This document shows positions 1 through 12,633 of a stretch of DNA of 64,000 nt, one piece after another. A model generated the notes under the pieces. The model had not been told where the DNA came from. It saw only the letters and a list, made by a program, of their open reading frames with translations, and searched no databases. The position numbers and the translations under genes were made by a program. The stretch lies in NCBI GenBank assembly GCA_027924585.1, contig BSBM01000001.1, positions 54,490,501-54,554,500 on the forward strand, written 5' to 3'. How positions within the stretch are numbered: the stretch's first letter is position 1; every line of letters starts with the position of its first letter. This stretch comes from Larix kaempferi. Lineage: Eukaryota > Streptophyta > Pinopsida > Pinales > Pinaceae.

Positions 1-3000
1 ACATTCATACGTGTAGTTACAAAATATGCATTATCACATGGTGTTAAGTAAGCGACCCTTTATGTGGCTCCTTTAATTCCCAAAGAAGACTATCGAGCTT
101 ATGTTATAAAGACTAAGCTAAAGCATAGAACAAATACTAAACCAAGGAAAGTGGAAATAAAAGGAAAAGAGGCCAAACAAAGTCGTATAGGATGATGGAT
201 GTCATAAAAACTTACTACTGGTTCACAAGTATTGCCATTATAAATAACTAGTAATTCTAATTACCATGGAAACGAGCATATGATTTGGTTAATCAACATT
301 TATATGGTATAGTAGACCAAATCAAGATAGGGTAATAATAGTGTTGCTCATAAAAGACTCGAGACTTAATATTAAACTTATGGATGTTGTATAAAAGTAT
401 TTGATGGGGTTAGTACATACTTATAGGATTTTTAAATAACTCCATTGATAAGATACCTTTAGTATGGATCTACCTAATAGCTCATATATATATGTTCAAG
501 GAAGATAAAGGTAATAGGTATGCATAAACCGTTCATAATAGGAATATTGCATAAGTAATATCCTTGATAACAATTAGTATATTATTGACGAGCATAGGCC
601 TCTTCTTACAATCATTCACTCCACATAATCAAATTTTGGTAGAGATGTTAGTTATCAAGTGTATCCTTTATCCCCCACAAAAATCTGTGTATAATTATAG
701 GATAATTTTGAGTTGTTAGTAAATTGATTTTTCTTGTCAATTGTTAGTTGTTGAATGCAAATTACTTTTATAATTGTTTAATCTATTGACCTACATGTTG
801 TAGAAGGTATGGTTTGAGGTATCATACTAGAATGTTTTATTGATTAAAGAAAATACAGATTAATGTTATTGACACATGTAAACCAATGTGTTAAATTCAA
901 TTCATGGTCATATAGTTGTATGTCTTGGATAACCAAAAGAACATTATCATAACACCTAAAAACTAAACAAAGTGTCACTTTGAGATCTATGACATATAAC
1001 TTGAACTAGTCAAAAGTGATCTTATGGTAATGCATTTTAGTTAACTTCTTAAATGCCATGAAGAAACATGTAAATTGAATTACCTAAACTCAACATGTTT
1101 GGAAGAATGCATGATGCCATGAATTGTGAAAAATAAGTATGTATTGGTTAGTCATTATTATATAAAAAAGAGTTGATGCAGTAATAATGAAAGAAGTATA
1201 TGATCCGTAATTGGTTTAGTTATAGGATAACTCTTATGGTTATTTAAGATTAGTTATATTCTTAGGCGTCATAAAAACTGTAATAGGATTTTGGTACTTA
1301 TTAAAAAGGAAGGCCTTGGAAAGATAGGACATATTTATTTCTCTTGTTAATTTTCATATTACAAAGAATATGATCATGACAAATGATGGAAGGAAAATAA
1401 GTAGAAAGATGTTGTTTTTATTGGTTAATATGTTTATCTCCGTAAATGTGTTAAACTGATGAGTTAAGAAAATGACAAGACATGTACACTTTATTGATTT
1501 TATAATGTTATTATATAAAAGGTGCATCAATAAGCTATAAGCCTTAAGTATTAAGAAAGACATGCATTTGAAATTAAATGCATTTACAATACTAGTGAGA
1601 TGCAATTGTAGGGCACATAGACATGCGTAGACAAATATATGTTTATGACATTTTCAATGCATGAATGATCCATAGCTCTTAAGTATTAAAAAAAACATGT
1701 AAATGGAGGTAAATGTATTATGACATAGTAACATGTGGTTGTGATTTACATGCCAGTATTCAAAAAAACATGTAAATGGAGGTAAATGTATTATGACATA
1801 GTAACATGTGGTTGTGATGTACATTGGCATGTGTAAGAAAACATACATGCTTAGAATGTATTAAATGCATAAATGATAAGTATTATGGAAGCTTAATTTT
1901 AATGTAAACTTGTAATTAAGACATACACTCATGTATGGTTGGAAATGGTATTATTATCCACCAATTTGTTGATTAAGAATTACTTAATTTAGTAAGTAAT
2001 TTTCAATCGTCATTAGTTTAATTAGTAGTCTTGTGTTCTTAATTAAGTGACTTGGTTATAATGTATGATTATAGCTACTTTATAGTTGTATTAGACTCTA
2101 AAAGAGTAAGCTGAAGTTAAGAAGGATTAAGGTTTATGTATAACTATGCTAGTTATGAATCTAAATTTGATAAAGGTTAAAGGAGAAAACTGATTGGGAA
2201 ATTTCTTCCTATGTGTTAGAATTAGTAGTAGCAATCACTACATTGCAAGTATAATTTTAAATCATGACTTGTGAGTTATGTTAAAGAGGTTAAGCAAATG
2301 TTATGCTTAATTGTGATATTTATGTCATCAAATATATTGTTTGAGTAATGTCCAAAGGGACAACATAACACAATAGCTATAACTATAATACTAGGATTTA
2401 TTATTTAATTTTATAACAAAAAAAGTATGTACTTACTATGATAAGGGGAATCAATAGACAACTAATGTCCTAATTGATGAAAAATATATGTACGTAAGTA
2501 ATTGATTCATATGTTTAGTTATGATCACATAATGCATATTAATATAATTGATGGTATTGAGACTATGTAGTTGAAATATTTTATGCATAGACAACATAAG
2601 TGTTGCATGGAGATTATGAATTAGGCATAATATTAATGGGTGCATTAATATGGAAAATTTACTTTTTCCTTTTACTTAAAATCATTTTGACGAAGTAGTT
2701 ATGACATGAGTAGTTCCTTGCAAGAAGATGCAAGTGTGGTATGCATGTGAAAATGACTATCTAAAGTTTCGTTAAAATAAGGTGATTGCAATGGAGAGCA
2801 ATACATGAGGTAACTTCTATTTTACCAATGAGACTATTGACAAATTTTAGTAATGCATTGAGAATGATTCATATATGTTACTTATCTATGCTTTAAGAGA
2901 AGGCAAGATTTGTGCCTTTGGGGAAAACAAAAGAAAAAGTAGATTTGAAATTTCCTATGGAAATGGTTACATCGTGCTTGTTCTTAAAACAAGTAGCTAG

Positions 3001-4724
3001 AACATTACTGAGAAAGTGAAATTGTATATAAATGGTTATGATCGAGCATATGACTTGGATAGCTATTAACAAGTAAAACTAGAATTTTGATTGAATTGAA
3101 TTGCATATATTTTTACAAGTTCAAAAATTGGTTGACTGAAGTTATGAAATTAATAGAAATTGCACAATTATGCATGATATTCTATGTGAGCAAAAGATTC
3201 AATATAAAAAAAATGATTGATGTACATAGTTCAAATATTGTTGTATCCAAATACATATTTATGAAATTTGATGGAAATTTTGGGATTGAATAGCCCATGA
3301 ATGATGCACATGCTAATGTTGCAGTTGGGCAGGTGAGTCTATGGTTGTTTGTAAAACAACAAGATGGTCAAATCGATAAATGGAAAAAGATAATATCTTT
3401 TAGAAAGAATCTATTGTATGTCATTATGACTGACATTGCTTTGAAGTAACTCCATGGAATGCATTATAGCGGTGTCAAAATAAGAATGCAAGTCTTAGAG
3501 GACTTTATACATTAAATGATGTTGAGTTGGAAAAACTCTGGAGCATCAATAACAAAGGCTTAAGTATTGGCTTCCAATTTATAAAGAGTAACCCTTCATA
3601 AAAATGAAATTAATGAAAACAAGAACTTTTACACCTACTAAAATAATTAGGGCCCTATCTAACAAATGAACCGAATAACAACAAACAAACAAATAATAAT
3701 AAAGTAAAAGATGTGTGAGTAAAGGCATGAATGCATGTTAAGACCAAGTGAGTATTGGTTTGGCATTGGCCTAATAATACCAATTATGTATTGGCTTGGC
3801 ATTTGGTTTGATGAACAACTGTGGGGATGCCCAAGTTGTATGCACATCTTGAAGAGCACAGGTAGGAGATACACCTGAAACTATATAGTAAAGTGAAAGG
3901 GTATCGTCCTCATGTTGGATGGGGCATGTTGCAGCCGCAAGTCGTGTGGATGCCAGGGGAACCTCAAAGAGCATGTAAAGGGGTCTTGGACTGCACCGTA
4001 GTATAAGACCACAATCCTGAATCCCTGTAATTGTATTCATTAATGACTGTTGGGAATAGGCCCGAGATGAATGACCATGGGCACGTCTTATGCTCACGGA
4101 TTGAACTACCTACACGTAGATTAATATTATTATAAATATGTTTTTACATATTTGATTTATGCTCATGATTTGTTCAAGTTATGAGAGAGGATATGATTTC
4201 TTACGAGGAAAAACAAATTGAAAATGACTAAAAGTACATAGGAAGGAGTACAACCATACAAATGGTATGGGTGCAGATGATATAAATGGCAAAGTTATGT
4301 TCCTTGAAATGAAATGCATGGATAATTTTATCATAGATTATGATTTGCATATATCATAAATAACTGACATATGTGTAGGTGCATCATTATAGTCACCGCG
4401 AGTGAAACAAAACTCTAAATAGTTTCCATGAAAAGCAACAACAATATGTTGCTAAAGAAATAATTATTTATACCCTTCTTGATTTTGAAAAGTCATGATA
4501 TGCATAGGTTTTATGCTAACGGTTTTGGAAAGATCTGGTATTATTTGTTTAAAGTATAGGTAAAGGAGGCAAAAAGGTATTGAAGACATCCAATGAAGAG
4601 ATGCCAAAGATGTAGAGATTTTGAAAAGTAAAGCAAGGATAAATAAAGATTGTTATGAAACATGAAGACAAACTTTTTGAAGGACATGAACACCAGGACA
4701 ATGTTACTTTTAAGGGTGGTGGAA
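1..4724. other. AT-rich intergenic DNA, no gene recognised
   Basis: Reading frames on both strands are short and of low complexity, and I recognise no domain. The stretch is strongly AT-rich with many runs of A and T. A somewhat more GC-rich patch at about 3,800-4,100 gives a 108-residue minus-strand frame, but it resembles no family I know and may be decayed retroelement DNA. The last dozen bases before 4725 are G/A-rich, as expected upstream of an LTR. Confidence 0.6.
1684..1829. repeat. Tandem duplication, two 73-bp units
   Basis: The unit beginning TATT followed by an A run and CATGTAAATGGAGG starts at 1684 and again at 1757. The copies differ at only a few positions near their right ends. 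There is no coding content. Confidence 0.85.
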
Positions 4725-6115
4725 TGTAATATCCACTTTTACCCCTACTACTTTGTAATTGAAATACAAATGTAAAATGCACTAGCAGTTCCTAACAAGG
4801 AGCTCAAGGCCAAGGACCCATCAATAAACTTTGTAAGTAATTTCCTAAGTTGTTTTGTATTGTGAATTTGTAGACTTAGGAGACTGAAGGCTTGATGCAA
4901 CTAAACGATGGGGGCACAAATCCACTGGGGGAGAGATTAATGGTTGGTAGTCCATAAGTTTGATGACGAATGTCATCATGGTGCCGTGGGAACTGAAAAA
5001 GAAGTGAATTGCGATGTTCGCTAGAGGATCACTTAAGTTTATAAGTGTTGTTAACAGTTAGTCCTAGGTAGGGACGCCAAGAAACTACTATCCATCGTAA
5101 GGCAGTAACAAACTCCTAAGACCTAACTATTAGCATTAGGCTAATTATTACTAAGTGCTATTACTTTAAACTAAGTAATTCTTATGGATATCATTGATAT
5201 CCCAGTCTCGGAAAAGGATGCCAGGAGATTATGTCGTTAAGCTCCTAAACCTAAAAAGAAGCTAATAATTTATCATTAAAAACAATGTTATTAAATATTA
5301 TTAAGATGTCACGATAAGCCAATAGTAATTACAAAAGCTAATTACAAATAATCCTTTGAAAAATATACATTATTAAAAAGGGTCCAATTTATTTATAAAT
5401 ATACCACTTAAATTATATATATGTATGTATATATGTATATATGTGAGAAAAGACAATAAATAAGTATTAATATAATTATCCATTTAATGAATGTTACAAG
5501 GAGAGAAAAACATTTATATACCATGAGGAACATGTAATTGTTAAATTTATACATAATAATGAAAAAAAAACATTATTATATTAATTATACAACATTTCTC
5601 TTATAAAACAAAAAAAGGAAGAAGTAGAGTGTTATGGAAGTAATCATTTAAATACTTAATTGAGAAATCAATAAAATGATTATAATAATATTTGAATAGT
5701 TCTCAAATAAAATAATTGTAGTATTTGAATAATCTTTAGATGTTGATTAATACATAAAATTGAAATAATTGTAGTATTTGAATAATCTTTAGATGTTGAT
5801 TAATACATAAAATTGTTGTCTATGTGTTAAATAGATATTAAATATTAATAACGACAGTTAGGGTTTGCCAGAAGTTGAAGGAGCGTTCTCCTTCTTCTTG
5901 GGAAGGAAGGGCAGTTTCTCATTCTTTTCGGATAATTAGGGGACTGATTTCTTTCAAGAGGTGGTTAGGGTTTTCCCTTGCAAAACAGAAACTACTCGGG
6001 AGTTAAAAAAAAAAAGAGAGAACACAGAATTTTCTCTCAGCATTTTTCTAACTTTGGTGGACGCAGAGTAAGAAGGGAGAGCGTAGGCCCTTCTCTCGAC
6101 ACATACCTTGCTAGC
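4725..6115 (+). mobile_element. LTR-like sequence related to the downstream Ty3/gypsy LTR (right edge unresolved)
   Basis: A purine-rich tract runs directly into TGTAATATCCAC at 4725, the layout of a polypurine tract followed by the TG start of a 3' LTR. About 70 bases in, the motif GGAGCTCAAGGCCAAGG matches the same motif near the start of the LTRs at 8569 and 15988. The later part (5,860-6,115) has a leader-like mix of TC-rich and GA-rich runs. I could not find the matching GGATATTACA end, so the right boundary is a guess and the copy may be truncated. Confidence 0.35.
5711..5816. repeat. Tandem duplication, two 53-bp units
   Basis: AATAATTGTAGTATTTGAAT starts at 5711 and again at 5764, and the rest of each unit is essentially identical. 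It lies inside the LTR-like stretch. Confidence 0.85.
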
Positions 6116-7433
6116 AATCCTTACCTGTAATAGAAATCCAAGCTCACTATCATGTAAACATAGCCCATACTATTTCATAGAGATGTGTTTTGCCGGCTTT
6201 GTTTTTTGAACTACAAACCATGCACACGTATTTTAACACAATGTTATTGTTTACACAAGCGAATACGACCATAGCTGGATTTGCTTTATGTTTATTATTT
6301 ATTACAAATATGTGTGAGAGAACTGCTAATATGGGCATGGCCCTTGCTTAATTTATATATCAAACAAATTTATATTTATATATATCATATGGGTAGAGTA
6401 AAAGAAATACACAAAGTACGTACTTGCTTTTCCTAATAAAGTAATAGCTTATGTAAAGTCGATGAGGGCTCCTCCCTAGACTTGTTAACTAAATGTGCTT
6501 TAGACATCGTCACAAAAGGATCGTGAATGGAATGATCCCATTACGTAGGGCGTAATCCCTTGATTAATCTTAACCATACTCGATGTTGCATGAGTATATG
6601 GTGAAGGAAGAACAAGGCCCAACATCTTTTGTTAAGCTACTTTAATTTATAATTAACTTAACAAAATTAAGTGTATGCTAAGTATGTAGCTAAGGGTTAG
6701 ATCTAGTCCATAATGATAGAATGAAGCATCGTGATAAAATGATTCTCCACCCTGTGGATTCGTTGTCCAACTTGGAGGCGACCTCTTGGTGGAAAAACAT
6801 ACATCGAACAAAGAGTTAAATGGTTAAACATACACCAAACAAAGAGTTAAATGGTTGGGTAAAAAATTGCAGTCAAGCCTTCAGTCGATCAAATCACCTC
6901 AGTTCAAGTATCTCCGATGCTATGCTTTTCAATTTTGTTCATTTAGTTTAATAAAGATTTATTTACAAATGCTCTGAGACAAATAAGATTGTTGTAATGT
7001 TTAAGTTGTGATGAAATTTATAATCATCATTCGTTGCATAGAAAATATTAAATAGTGAACTTTCTCAATCCATAAAGAAATAAATATAAATATTATCATA
7101 TGTTACAGATTCCTTAAAAGGTTCATGTCCCACCATTGATTACATTATTAATATTATAATGGTTTTATAAACCTTAAATTAAGCTATGATAAAGTATTGA
7201 TATTATCAGATACTTTGTTACTTGAAGAGAAATGTATACATGTGTATTTTAGGATTTGCACTCATCTAATCATTCTCCATGAGATTTAAGATAGTAAATT
7301 GATTGGTTATTCATATCTATTCTAAGTTATAAACAACTAACTGTGATTATTGATAGATGAATGATTTTTAAGGGACTAACTACTTAATTGTTGATGTATT
7401 TGTAATTTCAGAAGATATTCACTTGTATATTGT
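6116..7433. other. AT-rich intergenic DNA
   Basis: No supported gene. A short duplicated motif (an ACAAAGAGTTAAATGGTT-type unit) occurs twice near 6,808-6,855. Otherwise I see nothing beyond AT-rich unique-looking sequence. Confidence 0.5.
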
Positions 7434-7610
7434 ATGTATGGGCGGGCGCACAAAGATGGTCCCCAAATCCGTTGCAACGGGGACGCGCTAGCAGCAAAAA
7501 AACAACTACGTGTATGCACCTAAGACAGCGCGCACGCACCGCTAGGTTCGGTACCGAACCGAGGCGCGTGCGTGTGCGCACAATGGTGGCGCGCACGTGT
7601 CCCTATTAAA
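7434..7610. other. GC-rich island with alternating purine-pyrimidine runs
   Basis: In an otherwise AT-rich setting this stretch is packed with GCGC, CGTG and GTGCGC alternation and includes the core GCGCGCACGTGTC. It sits about 290 bp upstream of the ATG at 7898. Similar tracts occur at 36415-36492, upstream of the minus-strand transposase pseudogene, and at 41866-41965. It may be a promoter or subterminal region of a repeat family; the function is not shown. Confidence 0.5.
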
Positions 7611-7897
7611 AAAAAAACAGAGCAGAATGCCCCATTCTACTATTTGGACCCGAGCGCGACCTCCACTCCCGCATGCGCGTCAATTGAGCTACCAAAGGAG
7701 GCCAAATCCACTCCAAAACCCCCCAAATTCACCCAAAAACTCATCAACGCATCAATTGATAGGTCAATATCTTTTTTTTCCATTTTATTCATTCTTTGTG
7801 TCAATTTTTTGTTTTTTTTGGTTTATTTAATTGTTATAAATTCCCAAATTTTTAAAACAATGAACCCATTTTTAATTGCAGATTGTAAACTGAGACA

Positions 7898-8568
7898 ATG
7901 AGTGAACAAGATGTTAACCCTGAGTCCGATGGAACACAAGAAAACCCAAACCTTGGACCCAATGCCGAAGAAAACTATGAACAAAACCCAAATGCCGAAC
8001 AAAATTTTGAACAAGATGACCTTAACCATTATGTAAATGAAATGAGAGTGCACACTCGAGATCTAAGAAACTCGGGGGAACCATCTCGATTGTCTCTTTC
8101 CATGTCAATTGAGAGCTCAATTGACTCCCTCATCGATGCACATCGTCAATTGACCGACATGACTGAATTTAGAGCTAGGATGCGAGAGTATTACTCCACG
8201 GGCATTTCCAAGGAAGCAATAAAAGATTTGAACATTACAAAATCCCAATTATACAGTATGTTCACTGATCCAAAAACAAACCAACCACCAAACACTAGAA
8301 AGCCATGTGTCTGCATGGATTGGTGTCATTACCAACTGTGGAGGGACAATTGGATGCAGAGGTGGTTCATGGTGTACGATAAACCTCCCTGCAATAATAG
8401 GGAGGTTCCACAGTACTTCCTTCGACAACTGTGGACTGAGTTTTATCTCGGTTTACATGTCAACTATTTTGACAGAATCGAGTTCCAGGGTGTTGGGCGT
8501 GGCTCTGGCAAAGATCGACCTGCTGCCAGGAGGAACCAGCTGAGAGGGCCACCAGCTCCTAGGCGCGA
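7898..8568 (+). CDS. 5' part of exon 1 of the split gene
   Basis: This open frame continues 19 bases into the retrotransposon LTR and then stops, so the last six codons of the apparent 229-residue ORF are LTR sequence. The true exon stops at 8568, the last base of the 5-bp target site CGCGA. It encodes an acidic leader, then a region with WCHYQLWRDNW and RQLWTEFYLGLHVNYF, suggesting a folded aromatic-rich domain, then a short Gly/Arg-rich linker. I recognise no family. Confidence 0.6.
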
Positions 8569-10129
8569 TGTCATGTCCCCATTTTGACCCCCTTCGCATT
8601 AAATCGTAAATGATGTAAATATTGTTCTTTAATCATGGTGAGGAGCTCAAGGCCAAGGCCCCACCGTTGATTTAGCGTGTTATGTATCGACAATTAAAAA
8701 TAGATGCCTATGGCTGTTGTGCTGGACATGCACAATGTAAATTAAGACATCATGTAAATATGAATTTTAATGAAATACCCACAACTAGCTATGCAATGCA
8801 ACAAAGAGATGGGGGCATGATTCTACAAGGAATAGGGAGGGAAATTATTCAAACCCTTGAGCCAATGGTGATAAGCCAAATGTCAATGAATAAACCCTCA
8901 ACTACCCATTCTGACTTATGCACCCAATCATTTAATTCTTCCAGAAATTGGTTGAGGCAGTTAATGCCTTGGGAATGAAGAGGCATGGCAGCCAATTTCG
9001 TGCATGGGCAAGCCATCAACCTGGGAAAATGTACTTTTTCTTCTGGGGCAAGAAAACACCCACGAAATGGTGCCCAAAACCATTCGGAAACCCATAGTCT
9101 TTTCTCTCTCACGCAGTCTGAGCTAGCTGGGATTTCCCCATCACGTTTTTTACCAATTTCCTGCATTTTTCCATAGTTGGGAGCTCGTTTTTGTGTTGCA
9201 CAGTGGCTGGGAGAAAGGGAGTCACGTTTTGGGGGTTTATAGAGGTCGTTTCAGCCCCTAGAATGCATATAAACGTTTTCTGAAAACGAATGGATCTCCC
9301 AGGGTTTATTTCCCATCTACCAGTTTGTTTTGGTTGCCCACATTTTTTAGCACTTGTATTTTTGTTGTTGGGTGCATCCTTGTATTGGTTTGAACTGTGA
9401 GCAAGAAATTAGGAGTGGAAGTAGACCTGAATTGACTTGATAAACCTAGTGAGGGAGATAACCTCTCAAGAAGATCAAGAGGGCTAGCTACTCTTCTATG
9501 CACACCTTGAACAATACTAGATTGGAAGGTATGGCCTGAGGGACTGTGTAGTGGTGAAGGGAGTACTTCAATGTGCCAGGTGTGTAGGTATTGTGGGAGC
9601 CAAGCTAGATAGATCTTGTAGAGAGTACCCATATCTCTATGGATGATCCCAATAGCTTAGCAATTCTTTCCTTCCATTGCCTAACAGCCTGATAAACCCA
9701 ACTATAGATTGGCTTGGCTGATTTGGTGTGTCTTTGGGCTATGTGTGAGTCTGTTGTTCCCTGATTCCTTGTAGAGATCATGCCCAGCTCGGGGGTGGGA
9801 GTGTGTTGAGATATTGATGATCACAATTGGCCTATGGTTGGGTAGAACGTTGCAATTGCATAGCCAGTTGCTCGGGACTACTTATTATAAGATAAGTACT
9901 CTCTTGTGCTAGCTTTGCAATTATTTATTTGATGAATATCATGAATAGATTGAATGTATAATGGATGTCTAATTGAAATTACTTCCGCTGTGTTTTCTTA
10001 TAATTATACATTTCCATATGTCTCTTTATATTATGTGAATGCTTATTTAATAAGTTCATGGGGCTAGAATTTCGATTTTAGCATCACGATCCTCTCCATC
10101 GCACTGGTATGATGGGAGGGGACATGACA
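8569..10129 (+). repeat. 5' LTR
   Basis: This LTR starts at TGTCATGTCCCC and ends at GGGACATGACA, directly before the primer-binding site. It aligns along its whole length to 15988-17548. Frames inside it, for example at 8682-8978, recur in the other LTR and are not genes. Confidence 0.95.
9266..9273 (+). promoter_or_regulatory. Possible TATA box in the 5' LTR
   Basis: CATATAAA lies about 700 bp into the LTR, downstream of a more GC-rich stretch, and is conserved in the 3' LTR. Its position suits a U3 promoter, but no start site can be fixed from sequence alone. Confidence 0.4.
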
Positions 10130-10132
10130 GTA

Positions 10133-10144
10133 TGGTATCAGAGA
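10133..10144 (+). other. Primer-binding site, initiator tRNA-Met type
   Basis: TGGTATCAGAGA starts three bases after the LTR end. The common plant form is TGGTATCAGAGC, complementary to the 3' end of initiator tRNA-Met; the last base differs here. Confidence 0.9.
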
Positions 10145-10354
10145 TGTTGGTTGCAACATTGGACCTCTATGGGCCAAATTCGATTACAGCCACATGGGAA
10201 GGTCCCTTCCTAATCACCACAGGTATCAGCATCAGGCCTAAACTAGCTAAGTTGAATAAAATTACAGAGGTAAGATCACCTCCTACTGAGCAGCAGTCAT
10301 CACAGAAAGAAGGAAAGATTTCAAATTTTCCTAAGAGTTTTTGGAAATTTTGTT

Positions 10355-10880
10355 TAAGTCTGAGTCGGCTAGAACCGGCGAGTTTATGCCGAAACAGTCG
10401 GCTCAACTCGGCAAGTTGGCCCAAAATGGCGAAAAGTTTCTAAGTGTTTTTCGGCATCGAAGGGAAAGTTTTGAAAGGACTCAGCGAGTTGGTCCGCAAC
10501 GGCGGAAGAACTCGTCGAGTTGGCCCAAAACGGTGAAAAGTTTCTAAGTGTTTGGCGTCAAAGGGGAATTTTGGGAAGAACTCAGCGAGTTGGTCCGCAA
10601 CGGCAGAAGAACTCGCCAAGTTGACCCGAAACAATGGAAAATTTTCTAAGTGTTTGATGGCGTCAAAGAGGAAGTTTCGGAAGGAACTTGTGAGTTTTCC
10701 CTGCAACGGCGGAAGGACTTGACAAGATCGTCCGCAACACGTTGGAAGGACTTGACAAGTTCGTCTGCAACAGACCGGAAGAGAGTCCGCAAAGTCGGAA
10801 GGACTCCGCAAGATCATCTGCAATACGTCAGAAGGACTCGACAAGTTCATCCGCAATGGCGGAAGAGAATGACGAAGTCC
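10355..10880 (+). repeat. Degenerate ~103-bp repeats in the retrotransposon leader
   Basis: A GAAAAGTTTCTAAGTGTTT-like block recurs at 10431, 10535 and 10637, spaced by 104 and 102 bp. Between these, shorter GGCGGAAGAACTCG and CGAGTTGGCC motifs recur and continue to about 10,880. Open frames here on either strand come from the repeats. Confidence 0.75.
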
Positions 10881-11041
10881 GCCGAAACAGGGGATTTTTG
10901 CAGTTTTCCAGTGACTTTTTCAAGTGCCGAAAATGGGAAAATCACCATGAAACTTATGCACCAGATTGCACAAAATTAAAGGAATTACAAAAAAAAACGA
11001 GGGTGCTAACCTTGACCCGCCCTGCAGTGGCGAGGAAGCCA

Positions 11042-11061
11042 CAAGGGGGCAAGCCCCCTTG
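11042..11061 (+). other. Near-perfect palindrome in the retrotransposon leader
   Basis: CAAGGGGGC pairs with GCCCCCTTG across a 2-base loop, about 240 bp upstream of the gag ATG. In RNA this would form a very stable short hairpin or a self-complementary dimer site. A packaging or dimerisation role is inference only. Confidence 0.6.
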
Positions 11062-11298
11062 ACCCCCATCGTCCTCCTCATATGTCGTTGATTGTGAGAA
11101 AATTCTATGATTTGACAAATTTTCAATATAATATTTTCCCACATGCATGAAAGTAATTTATGAATTTCTAAGAATATAATGCAGCTAACAATTGTGTTGA
11201 TGAACACATTTTGCAGAATCACAGTTACTTCAAGGCAGCACTCTAGATAGTACAGTTGGAAAGTTTTGGATCTTGGTTGAGCCAAGAAAATCAACATC

Positions 11299-12633
11299 AT
11301 GGATGATGCACAGGATCCCTATGAGCCTGAGACAGATGCCATGGGGGAGAACATACATGTTGAAAATGCTAAAACAGAATCTAATGGGAGAAGAAATCAA
11401 GAGACTCCTCCAGGTATTGCAGCCACCATGAGAAGCCTAAGGGTGGAGTTGCAAAGCTGTAGAGAATATAATGAAAGGATGATTAAAGCTCAGGAAGAAC
11501 AAAATCAGTTGAATGCAGCCATGTTGCAGAGTTTGACAGACATCCAAAGGCAAATAAACTCTAGGAATCAAACATCAAATCCAGAAAGGGGTGGGAGTAG
11601 TTCTAGAAGGAATTCCTGTAAGAGGGGTAGTAGCTCAAGAAGAGTTTCTACAGACCGAACTTATACTCCAAAAATCTCTTCTAATGAATCATCTGACTCT
11701 GAAGAATCCATTGAGGGTTCGAGCTCTTCATCTCGCAGAAGCAAGAGGAAGAGGCACTACAAGAACAAGTCACATGGGGAATTTAAGAAGGCGAAACCCC
11801 CTACATTTGACGGAGAGGTAAAATCTGGTCAAGAAGCTGAAGCTTGGCTTCTTGGGATGAGAAAGTATTTCCAAATCCAAGACTACTCGGGAAATATGAA
11901 GGCAAGGGTAGCCATCTTCAACTTGAATGGAAGAGCATCTATATGGTGGGAACACATCAGGCAAGTGAAGAAGATCAATGAAGGGAAGATTGTGTGGAAG
12001 CAGTTCAAGAAATACTTCAAGCAGAAGTACCTCTCTGATAGGTACTATGATGATAAGATCAAAGAGTTCCATGAGCTGAGATTGGGACAATTGACCATGG
12101 AAGAATATGCAAACAAATTCTTGGAGCTGCTGAGGTATGTCAAGTATATTCGAGATGATAAGGTGAAAATTCAATGTTTCCTAAGTGGGATGCCCCAGTC
12201 GTATAAAGATAGAATTGAGTTTGATGAACCTCGAACTCTAGAGGAGGCCATAAGAAAGGCCAAGTTTTGCTTTAATTAAAACAAAAGCAGACCAGAATTC
12301 CATAAGGCATGGAAGGATAAAAAAAATGAAAAGTTTGATCAAAGGAAGAAGGGGTTCAAGCCTCCTCAATTCAGGAATCAGCAAAGGCAGCCATCACAGG
12401 TTGTGACTAATCCAACTAGGATGATGGGAGACAAGCCAAGAGATCCAAAGGAGCCAAGAGAACCACTTCAATGTTAGGGTTGTGGAGGGGATCACATGCT
12501 TAGGAACTGTCTACATCGAAATGGGAATGCAAATCAAGTTCACAACATCCAGGGAGCTGAAACTGTGGGTCAAGTGGCGAGGACAATCCCTAGAATCTAT
12601 GTAGCTCTAGAAGACCGCCAGACAGATCATTAG
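11299..12633 (+). pseudogene. gag: Retrotransposon gag region with three nonsense codons
   Basis: ATG 11299 opens a 326-codon frame ending at TAA 12277. The same frame then continues through TAG 12475 and TAG 12631 into pol, so gag and pol formed one ORF. Residues ~40-80 are predicted helical. A Ser/Arg-rich linker follows (~95-160). The retrotransposon capsid-type domain (~170-310) contains SIWWEHIRQ and LTMEEYANKFLELL. The CCHC zinc knuckle lies at 12472-12510 with spacing C-x2-C-x3-H-x4-C, and its first variable position is now a stop. Such proteins form the particle that packages element RNA. Each stop can be explained by a C-to-T or G-to-A change. Confidence 0.85.

Noticed and set aside
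3771-4097. 108-codon minus-strand ORF
   Set aside because: No recognisable domain, no splice or promoter context, and it lies beside LTR-like DNA.
8682-9632. Several ~100-codon ORFs at the left end of the gypsy element
   Set aside because: They lie inside the LTR and recur at the same offsets in the 3' LTR; LTRs do not normally encode proteins.
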